A stretch of 64,000 bases of DNA from Ignavibacteria bacterium (GTDB lineage Bacteria > Bacteroidota > Ignavibacteria > Tepidaquicellales > Tepidaquicellaceae). Shown here in pieces: positions 8,672 to 15,923 of the stretch. A program made the position numbers and the translations under genes. Numbering within the stretch: position 1 is the stretch's first letter; every line of letters begins with the position of its first letter. A model generated the notes under the pieces. It searched no databases. It saw only the letters and a program-made list of their open reading frames with translations, and was not told the DNA's origin. The stretch covers positions 62,001 to 126,000 of the forward strand of contig JADJAH010000016.1 of the NCBI GenBank assembly GCA_016704345.1, given 5' to 3'.

Positions 8672-10441
8672 ATGGAAAAACCACAACTCCTTAAGGGAGG
8701 CATAGTTCTGACGCTGGACAAGTCAAGTCGTTCAGGAATTTTTGATATAACAATTAAGAATGGCAAGATCAGTTCAATCGATTACGAAGGCAAGACAAGC
8801 ACGACTCAATTTCTGACGGAGAATCCCGGAGGAAGAGTTATTGATGCGGCCGGCATGATAATATTGCCGGGTCTGTTTAATTCGCGACTTGTATCTGCTT
8901 ATTCATTGTGCAAAATGTTCTTCAGGAAATGCAGTTACGACAATAACGGAAGCTCGGTATCCTTGAATCTCATTGACCGTTACCTTGCTGAAAAAGTTAA
9001 CAGCGGCAGGTTGTCAGACATACTTGAGCTTGTTTACAAACGCTCGATGATGAACGGCGAAATATTCGTGAACGAATCAAGTCCTGCATTCAAAAAATTC
9101 CAAATCAATGACGCCTTCAGTGACTTGAAGAGTGTTGAGCAGTACTTCAACATCACTGCATATGACCTCAAACTTATGGAAGAGACCGGACCGCTGAAGA
9201 GTTTCATCTCTGCAGGATTCAGAGCCGATGAAGATATAAATTCATACGCAATATCTTCACTAAAGAGATCCCTTCAATCCGGACACGGAAGGCTTATAAT
9301 TGATGCATCGCTTTCACAAGCCGCTTATGAGTCAGTAAGACAAACGTTCGGTAAGCCATACATAAATGTTCTTGCTGAAAACGGATTGCTGAACAGTAAC
9401 ACTCTTCTCATAAATCCTCTGAATATCACTGACGGCGAGATAGGAATCATCAAAGAAAAAAATGCGAATATACTTTTTTGTCCGTCTGATTTTGCAAACA
9501 TGTCAGGAGACTTGTCACTTGCGGGAAGAATTTTTGATTCCGGGATCAGCATATTGCTTGGAACAGGACTGACCGGTACTGATATTCTTTCCGAGTTGAA
9601 AATTATCTCTGCACTTGGTTATACGCGAACACTCCCCTATGAGTCATTGCTCAGGTCTGCGATCACAGGTCCGGCGGGATTTTTCGGAATAGGAAATGTG
9701 ACCGGTTCTATAGAAAAGACTAAGTCGGCAGATATGATATTAATTTCTCTGCGGGACATAAGAAATTCCGGCGGAATGCCTGACCTTGACAGCGAATCGG
9801 TTTGCTGGCACTTAATAAACTCGCTTACGGCAAAGGATATCAGCAGCATTATTCTAAAAGGTAAACAAATTTTCAACCGTGCTGATTATAGTAGTGACCA
9901 AGAAAACCTGAAATCGGCTGCTAAGATAGCAGAACTGTCTGCACTGCTTTACTCTGCAGGCAAGCTAAAGGAGTACAAAGAGCGCAAGCTTATGAATAAG
10001 CGTGTTGAAGATCTGTCATTGGGAAAAGAGTATGAAGAAGAAACCCGCTCGCCTGTGTTTGTTGATATGACAGAGACCGGAGAATATTTAGGTGAAGGTG
10101 AATTTAAGATTCTCGGAAACAAGATCGAAGAATTCCGGAACTCGAGGGAATCGGTACAGGAAGATCATCCAAGTGATTTGATGGAGATAAAATCTTTTGA
10201 AGAAGACCTCAATCTTATCGGAGACGATGAAGAAATTTTTGAACTGCCAAAGCTCGGTATCAAGCTTGTTGAAAAGAAGCGTGAAGAGAAAGCTAACCAT
10301 GCTGATAAGCAAACACACCAAGAGGAAGTCACGGGTCAGGAGATCGAAGATGAATTTTCGGTCATTCCAAAGATTGCAGAGCACAAAGTTACTACACTGA
10401 AAAGGTCATCTCTGAAATTTGGATTTAAGGAAGGTGAATAA
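8672..10441 (+). CDS. Amidohydrolase-like protein lacking the metal ligands (probable pseudoenzyme) with acidic C-terminal extension
   Basis: Residues 1 to about 405 follow the SsnA/TRZ-ATZ amidohydrolase plan: LLKGGIVLTLD, VIDAAGMIILPGLFNS, a later FCPSDFANMSGDLSLAGRIF segment, LLGTGLTGT, and KSADMILISL with IILKGKQIFNRADY at the end of the barrel. Each place where the active family has a metal or catalytic residue is changed. HxH after PGLxNA is NSR (about residues 70-72), the His-rich strand is INPLN (about 247-251), and GTDG is GTGL. Residues from about 410 to 589 are highly charged and lack a recognised domain. Two TTG codons precede ATG 8672, which I prefer. It is packed between the asparaginase (12 bp) and the Nudix gene (6 bp). 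A binding or regulatory role is inferred. Confidence 0.8.
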   Translation: MEKPQLLKGGIVLTLDKSSRSGIFDITIKNGKISSIDYEGKTSTTQFLTENPGGRVIDAAGMIILPGLFNSRLVSAYSLCKMFFRKCSYDNNGSSVSLNLIDRYLAEKVNSGRLSDILELVYKRSMMNGEIFVNESSPAFKKFQINDAFSDLKSVEQYFNITAYDLKLMEETGPLKSFISAGFRADEDINSYAISSLKRSLQSGHGRLIIDASLSQAAYESVRQTFGKPYINVLAENGLLNSNTLLINPLNITDGEIGIIKEKNANILFCPSDFANMSGDLSLAGRIFDSGISILLGTGLTGTDILSELKIISALGYTRTLPYESLLRSAITGPAGFFGIGNVTGSIEKTKSADMILISLRDIRNSGGMPDLDSESVCWHLINSLTAKDISSIILKGKQIFNRADYSSDQENLKSAAKIAELSALLYSAGKLKEYKERKLMNKRVEDLSLGKEYEEETRSPVFVDMTETGEYLGEGEFKILGNKIEEFRNSRESVQEDHPSDLMEIKSFEEDLNLIGDDEEIFELPKLGIKLVEKKREEKANHADKQTHQEEVTGQEIEDEFSVIPKIAEHKVTTLKRSSLKFGFKEGE

Positions 10442-10447
10442 GCCGCA

Positions 10448-10912
10448 ATGAAGCTTGCCACATTGCTATACATACACAACAGCAAGGGTGAATATCTGCT
10501 AATGAACAGAAAGAAAAATCCAAATAAAGGATTGCTCTCTCCTCCGGGAGGAAAGCTTCATACAGATGAAGCTGAATCACCATCGGCATGCGCAGTCAGA
10601 GAGGCAATGGAGGAATGTTCAATGAAATCCGCGGAAGGTGATTGGTCATTGACAGGAATAATTACAGAGAAAAATTTTCCGGATGCCGGAAACATCATGA
10701 TATTTCTTATGACCTACAAATACGCCTATAATGTTCTTCCTCCACCTTGTAATGAAGGCGAATTTACTTTTGTGAGTCCTGATGAGATCATGAGTATGGA
10801 TATTCCGGAAACTGACAGGCAGTTTATCTGGGATATATTGAAAAAGGAAGCTTCTGAGCCGTTTATTATTACTCTTGACTGCACTAATTACCCAAAAATT
10901 ATTAAAATCTGA
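10448..10912 (+). CDS. Nudix hydrolase (MutT-like)
   Basis: Nudix enzymes cleave nucleoside diphosphates linked to another group, often to clean up oxidised or surplus nucleotides. The 154-residue protein has a Nudix box, GGKLHTDEAE...REAMEECS, in which REAMEE gives the Mg-binding Glu residues. The box has two extra residues between the Gly and the first Glu compared with the strict GX5E spacing. N-terminal TLLYIHNSKGEYLLMNRKK resembles 8-oxo-dGTP diphosphatases. It begins 6 bp after the amidohydrolase-like gene, indicating translational coupling. The substrate cannot be told from the sequence. Confidence 0.87.
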   Translation: MKLATLLYIHNSKGEYLLMNRKKNPNKGLLSPPGGKLHTDEAESPSACAVREAMEECSMKSAEGDWSLTGIITEKNFPDAGNIMIFLMTYKYAYNVLPPPCNEGEFTFVSPDEIMSMDIPETDRQFIWDILKKEASEPFIITLDCTNYPKIIKI

Positions 10913-10992
10913 AGAAATTTTAAAACTGTAGCATTGGTTACATCTACCGTTGCAAATAAGGCAACAACAATTAATTAATAAAACTAATCATT

Positions 10993-11844
10993 ATGGAAGC
11001 TGTTTCTACAGAGAAAAGCGTTTCCCAACTTCCCGATACACAGAATCAAAATGACATTCGTCAACTTCCCATTGACAAAGTTGGAGTTAAGAACTTAAAG
11101 TATCCGATCGCAGTAAAAGATAAAGATAATGAAGTTCAGCATACAATAGCGACAATAGCAATGACTGTTGATCTTCCCAAAGAATTCAAAGGAACTCACA
11201 TGAGCAGGTTTGTTGAGATCCTCCAATCCGAAGACAGAGAGATTCACGTTGATTCCATTGAAAAGATATTGAGCGAGATGCAGAAGAAATTGCATGCGGA
11301 CACATCGCATATTGAGATCGAATTTCCGTATTTTAAACAGAAGTTCGCTCCGGTGACCGGAAAGCCGTCACTTCTGGACTATGTAGTAAAGTTTCACGCT
11401 GTAAGAAAGAAGAGTAAGAAGGATTTTGTTATGACAGTGAAAGTGCCGGTTACTACTTTATGCCCTTGTTCAAAGAACATTTCTAAATACGGAGCTCACA
11501 ATCAGAGGGGTGAAGCAACAATTTCAGTAAGATTCAAAGATACAGTCTGGATAGAAGATATTATTTCCGTTGCAGAATCCAGTGCAAGTTCTGAGCTTTA
11601 TCCGCTGCTTAAGCGTGAAGACGAGAAGTTTGTTACTGAAAGAGCCTATGAGAATCCGGTATTTGTTGAAGACCTCGTAAGAAATATTGTTGTAAAACTC
11701 AAAGAGAATAAGAACATAACCTGGTACAGTGTTGAAGCCGAGAATTTTGAAAGTATACATAATCACAATGCATACGCGCATATTGAGTCGCATAATCCTT
11801 TCACAAACGGTCATCAGGAAGAATTGTTCATAAACCGATATTGA
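10993..11844 (+). CDS. folE2: GTP cyclohydrolase FolE2 (type IB)
   Basis: FolE2 converts GTP to 7,8-dihydroneopterin triphosphate, the first step of folate (and often queuosine) synthesis, using a metal-independent-of-zinc fold unrelated in sequence to FolE. The protein has the family hallmarks: TTLCPCSKNISKYGAHNQR with Cys157 and Cys159, VGVKNLKYPI near the N-terminus, FKGTHMSRF, and ENFESIHNHNAYA near the C-terminus. Length 283 residues is normal. It begins 80 bp after the Nudix gene with an AT-rich leader that shows no clear riboswitch. A separate promoter in that gap is possible. Confidence 0.93.
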   Translation: MEAVSTEKSVSQLPDTQNQNDIRQLPIDKVGVKNLKYPIAVKDKDNEVQHTIATIAMTVDLPKEFKGTHMSRFVEILQSEDREIHVDSIEKILSEMQKKLHADTSHIEIEFPYFKQKFAPVTGKPSLLDYVVKFHAVRKKSKKDFVMTVKVPVTTLCPCSKNISKYGAHNQRGEATISVRFKDTVWIEDIISVAESSASSELYPLLKREDEKFVTERAYENPVFVEDLVRNIVVKLKENKNITWYSVEAENFESIHNHNAYAHIESHNPFTNGHQEELFINRY

Positions 11845-11921
11845 TTCAAGGTCAATTGCTTTAAATCACTTTGTAAAAAAAGTCCAATTTAATTATATTC
11901 TAAAAAATAATTTTCCATAAA

Positions 11922-12353
11922 ATGTTGAAGTTAACACGTGTTTCAGTGTTTTTTCTTGCTTTGTTTGCACTAACAGCAATATCCGAAAGTGCATTTTCTC
12001 AGAAACTCCCCGGAGTATCTGTTTCAACCAACAAAAAGTCCTATTCTCCCGGCGAATCCGGAGTACTGATAATCAGCTTCAAGACAGCATCCGGAGTAAA
12101 GATTCCAAAAGAGCCCGGTGTCGAAATCAACGTTTCAGGCATTGAGGGACAAGGATTACAGGATTATTCAGGCGGTGAAGGCGATTATATCAGCGGATCA
12201 AAGGTGAAGTATAATTTTGTAGTACCCGGTAATGCATCAAGCGGAAGCTCTTTAACTTTGGATGGGTCAGTCAGGTTTGGATATTGTTCAACTTCCGATG
12301 GAGTCTGCAAAATGGGCGACAAGAATTTTTCTGCAAAGATAAAAGTAAAATAA
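11922..12353 (+). CDS. Secreted DsbD N-terminal-like (DsbD-alpha) domain protein
   Basis: The 143-residue protein has a signal peptide (VFFLALFALTAISESAFSQ) and an immunoglobulin-like domain resembling the periplasmic alpha domain of DsbD/ScsB. It contains VSTNKKSYSPGE, then FGYCSTSDGVCKMGD, whose two Cys are spaced like the redox pair in that domain. There is no transmembrane or thioredoxin part, so it is a stand-alone domain rather than a full DsbD. Its partner reductase is not in the window. It ends 14 bp before lpxH. Confidence 0.72.
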   Translation: MLKLTRVSVFFLALFALTAISESAFSQKLPGVSVSTNKKSYSPGESGVLIISFKTASGVKIPKEPGVEINVSGIEGQGLQDYSGGEGDYISGSKVKYNFVVPGNASSGSSLTLDGSVRFGYCSTSDGVCKMGDKNFSAKIKVK

Positions 12354-12367
12354 TCACTCATTCAATA

Positions 12368-13123
12368 ATGAGTGATACATATTATTTCTTTTCCGATGTT
12401 CATCTTGGACTTGAGTCTGATGAAAGAGAAAGATTAAAGGAAAAGAAGTTGATTGATTTTCTTGACGAGGCATCTAAAGATGCTTCGGAGATTTTCATTG
12501 TAGGTGATTTATTTGATTGCTGGATCGAATACAAGCAGGTTGGGCCAAAGGGTTTTTATAAACTTCTCACAAAGATCTCAATGCTTGTAGAGTCGGGAAT
12601 AAAGATAAACTACATAGCAGGCAATCATGATTTTTGGAAAGGTAATTATTTTCGGAATGAGTTTGGCATAGAGATTTGTCACGAACACATTGAGCGTGTG
12701 ATAGAAGGCAAGAAATTCTTCATTCATCATGGTGACGGATTTGCTTACAATGATTCCGGATACAGAGTATTAAAGAAGATCCTGCGCAGCAAACTGAGTC
12801 AGAAGATTTATTCTTTCATACATCCCGACATCGGGATATGGCTTGCCAAAGGCACGTCTGAAACATCAAGGGTCCACACAGATGAAAAAGATTATTCCGT
12901 TAAAGACGGACTTCGTGACAGTGCATTTGCAAAGATCGATGAAGGATTTGATTATGTTGTAATGGGACACAGGCATTTGCCGCAGATCGTTAAGCACAAT
13001 AACGGATATTATGTTAATCTCGGTGACTGGATAAAGCACAGCTCGTTCGGCATATTCAGGGATGGAATATTTGAACTGAATGAATTCAATAAAAAAGTTA
13101 AAACACCGGCAATAAAGATTTGA
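12368..13123 (+). CDS. lpxH: UDP-2,3-diacylglucosamine diphosphatase LpxH-like metallophosphoesterase
   Basis: LpxH removes UMP from UDP-2,3-diacylglucosamine to give lipid X in lipid A synthesis, at the inner face of the membrane. The calcineurin-like metal motifs are all present in order: FSDVHLG, VGDLFDCW, AGNHDFW, HHGDGF and MGHRHLP. The segment after HHGDGF (YNDSGYRVLKKILRSK) is characteristic of the LpxH branch found in Bacteroidota relatives. ATG 12368 follows the previous stop by 14 bp; an upstream extension in the same frame overlaps the DsbD-like gene and is unlikely. The stop overlaps the TTG start of the PBP gene (TTGA at 13120). Confidence 0.82.
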   Translation: MSDTYYFFSDVHLGLESDERERLKEKKLIDFLDEASKDASEIFIVGDLFDCWIEYKQVGPKGFYKLLTKISMLVESGIKINYIAGNHDFWKGNYFRNEFGIEICHEHIERVIEGKKFFIHHGDGFAYNDSGYRVLKKILRSKLSQKIYSFIHPDIGIWLAKGTSETSRVHTDEKDYSVKDGLRDSAFAKIDEGFDYVVMGHRHLPQIVKHNNGYYVNLGDWIKHSSFGIFRDGIFELNEFNKKVKTPAIKI

Positions 13124-15423
13124 AAAAAAACGGAAAGGGAAAATATTCGGATGATGAACTTGACAAATATTTTTCCGATAAGGGTTACAGGCAAAAGACC
13201 AAGAAGAAAAAGAATACCAAGAATAAAGTATTCGGAACTGCAATTATTGCAGCGCTGGTTTCTGTAATTCTCCTTTCGGTTTATCTTTCATTTCTTTCGT
13301 CCACATTACCATCTCTCGAAGAGCTTGAAAATCCTAAGCTTGAAGAAGCCACTAAAATTTTCTCATCCGACGGAGAACTCATTGACAAGTTCTTTCTTCA
13401 GAACCGCACCAAAGTTACGCTTGACAGTATTCCCAAAGACATGATCAATGCGCTCATAGCAACTGAAGACAGAAAATTCTATGATCACTGGGGTGTTCAT
13501 CTTGAGAGAATATTTAAAGCTTTCTTCAAGAATGTTGCAAGCGGAAATCTTACAAGAGAAGGCGCTTCGACAATAACGCAACAGCTTGCAAGGAATCTTT
13601 ACAAAGACATTGGCAACAAGATCTCATTGAACAGAAAGCTCCGTGAAGCAATGACGGCGGTTCAGATCGAGAAGACATATACAAAAGATGAGATCCTTGC
13701 ATACTATCTAAACACCGTTTATTTTGGTAAAGGCGCTTATGGAATAGAAGCGGCCGCGCAAACTTATTTCAACAAGAATGCAAGCTATATGTCACTTGAC
13801 GAATGCGCTTTGCTTGTTGGAATTCTTAAGTCACCGGCAAATTATGATCCTGTCGAAAACCCCGATGCAGCGCTGAAGAGAAGAAACCTTGTACTAAATG
13901 AAATGGCTGAAGCCGGATTTATTACGGCAGAAAGATTTCAGCTGGTATCAAAGGATCCGATAAAGCTCAACTTCAGAAAAGACTATGCAAATTTTAATTC
14001 CCCCGCGCCGCAATACACCGAATATGTAAGGCAGCAGCTCGAATCAATGGCCGAGAAATACGGATTTGATCTTTACAGAGACGGGCTCAAGATATACACT
14101 TCACTTGACTCGAGGATGCAGAAGCATGCAGTCAACGCAGTGAAATCTTTGCTTATTCCATTCCAAAAATCTTTCAACAGCTATTGGAACTGGGGAGGCA
14201 ACAAGGAAATTCTCAATGATGCAATCATTAAATATATTGTACAGTCTGAAGCTTACAAGAAAGCTAAGACAGAACAGGAAAGAAATAAGATCTATGAAAG
14301 ACTTAAGAATGACAAAGTGTTCGTTGATTCAATCAAACTTCTTACAACTACAGTACAGATAGGTTTTGTAGTCATCAATCCGAAGAACGGCGAGATCAAG
14401 GCTATGGTCGGAGCCAATCCCAACATTTCATTCAAGTACGGGCTTAATCATGTTACACAGATAAGACGACAACCAGGCTCTTCATTCAAGCCATTCGTAT
14501 ATGCAACGGCAATAAATGAAGGCTACTCACCCGGATACATGGTATCAAACAATCCGATCAATATAAATATTGGTGGAACTGTATGGTCACCAAAAGGCGG
14601 AGGAACCGGAGGAAGAATTTCCATGAGAGACGGCATTGCAAACTCTGTCAATGTTATTGCAGTCAGAACGGGAATGGAACTTGCGCCTATGGACAAGGTC
14701 ATAGATCTCTCTCACAGAATGGGAATAAAATCGGATCTTCCAAATGTACTTTCTCTTGCACTTGGTGTTGGAGAAGTAAGCCCGCTTGAGATTACCAGTG
14801 CTTATGGTGTATTTGCTAATGAAGGAATTTTAGTTGAACCAATTTCGATCTTAAGAATTGAAGACCGTAACGGAAAGCTCATTGAAGAATTTCATCCTGA
14901 AACAAAAGAAGTTCTCAGCGAAGAAGTTGCATTCATTATGTGCGACATGATGGAAGATGTTATTGATTACGGAACTGCTTCCAGTGTTCGACAATATTTT
15001 CACAGGCCTGCTGCCGGAAAGACAGGAACCACTCAGAACTTTGGCGATGCCTGGTTTGTGGGATTCACACCACAGTTTTCTGCAGGAGTCTGGCTTGGAT
15101 TTGATGATGCAAGGATCAAATTCGGAGGCGGTTATGGACAAGGCGGAAAGGCGGCTGCGCCAATATGGGGAAAATTTATGCAGCTGCTTTATGCAGATGA
15201 CGAGTTTGACCTTCCGGTCGCATATTTCTTAATGCCTGAAACTGTTGTAGAAGCAAGTGTCTGTACAATCTCGGGACTTCCAAGCAACGGCAGCTGTCCG
15301 TCAACTACTGATCTTGTAATAAAGAAACCCGGACAAAACAAATGCGGCATGTTCCATTACTCCGCTCCGGCTGAAACTTCTGTAGAAACAAATGAACCCC
15401 CGCCGGGTAGCGTGGGATACTGA
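13120..15423 (+). CDS. Class A penicillin-binding protein (PBP1A-type transglycosylase/transpeptidase)
   Basis: This enzyme polymerises glycan strands and cross-links peptides in the periplasm. The 767-residue protein has a Lys-rich cytoplasmic tail, one membrane anchor at about residues 37-60, a GT51 domain (ATEDRKFYDHWG with Glu116, then GASTITQQLARN and KTYTKDEILAYYLN), and a transpeptidase domain. The transpeptidase motifs are SSFK (nucleophile Ser454), SVN (from Ser509) and KTGTT (Lys634). The C-terminus carries four Cys in a short tail. The start is TTG overlapping the lpxH stop as TTGA, so translation is coupled; no ATG is available before the anchor. Confidence 0.93.
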   Translation: MKKNGKGKYSDDELDKYFSDKGYRQKTKKKKNTKNKVFGTAIIAALVSVILLSVYLSFLSSTLPSLEELENPKLEEATKIFSSDGELIDKFFLQNRTKVTLDSIPKDMINALIATEDRKFYDHWGVHLERIFKAFFKNVASGNLTREGASTITQQLARNLYKDIGNKISLNRKLREAMTAVQIEKTYTKDEILAYYLNTVYFGKGAYGIEAAAQTYFNKNASYMSLDECALLVGILKSPANYDPVENPDAALKRRNLVLNEMAEAGFITAERFQLVSKDPIKLNFRKDYANFNSPAPQYTEYVRQQLESMAEKYGFDLYRDGLKIYTSLDSRMQKHAVNAVKSLLIPFQKSFNSYWNWGGNKEILNDAIIKYIVQSEAYKKAKTEQERNKIYERLKNDKVFVDSIKLLTTTVQIGFVVINPKNGEIKAMVGANPNISFKYGLNHVTQIRRQPGSSFKPFVYATAINEGYSPGYMVSNNPININIGGTVWSPKGGGTGGRISMRDGIANSVNVIAVRTGMELAPMDKVIDLSHRMGIKSDLPNVLSLALGVGEVSPLEITSAYGVFANEGILVEPISILRIEDRNGKLIEEFHPETKEVLSEEVAFIMCDMMEDVIDYGTASSVRQYFHRPAAGKTGTTQNFGDAWFVGFTPQFSAGVWLGFDDARIKFGGGYGQGGKAAAPIWGKFMQLLYADDEFDLPVAYFLMPETVVEASVCTISGLPSNGSCPSTTDLVIKKPGQNKCGMFHYSAPAETSVETNEPPPGSVGY

Positions 15424-15471
15424 TCTTAATATTTCCAACAATCATAAAATAACTGAAAGGATAAAACCAAC

Positions 15472-15888
15472 TTGGCTCAAAGAACTCTTTGCATCATTAA
15501 ACCTGATGCCGTTAAAAAGAATGTACACGGAAGTATTTTGCAGAAGATCCTCGACAGCGGATTTAAAGTGCGCGGAATAAGAATGGCTCAGCTATCTGAA
15601 AATGAAGCCGGAAAATTTTATGAAGTTCATAAAGAAAGACCGTTTTATAACGAACTTGTTACCTTCATGACATCGGGACCCGTTGTACTTGTTGCGCTTG
15701 AGAAGGAGAATGCCGTACAGGATTACAGAACACTCATAGGTGCAACCGATCCTGCTGAAGCTGCCGAAGGAACAATCAGAAAATTATTCGCAAGCTCCAA
15801 AGGTGAGAATGCAGTTCATGGCTCCGACTCCGAAGAGAATGGAGAAAAAGAAATTGCTTTCTTCTTCAGAGAATCCGAACTCGTTTAA
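15472..15888 (+). CDS. ndk: Nucleoside diphosphate kinase
   Basis: Ndk passes the gamma phosphate of ATP to nucleoside diphosphates through a phospho-His. The 138-residue protein starts MAQRTLCIIKPDAV and has NAVHGSDS with the active His116, plus the ATDPAEAAEGTIR loop; length is typical. The start is TTG at 15472 with an AAAGG element about 13 bases upstream. It lies 48 bp after the PBP gene on the same strand. Confidence 0.95.
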   Translation: MAQRTLCIIKPDAVKKNVHGSILQKILDSGFKVRGIRMAQLSENEAGKFYEVHKERPFYNELVTFMTSGPVVLVALEKENAVQDYRTLIGATDPAEAAEGTIRKLFASSKGENAVHGSDSEENGEKEIAFFFRESELV

Positions 15889-15923
15889 TTAAAAATAATA
15901 TTTAACAAATAAAACACTCGTCC

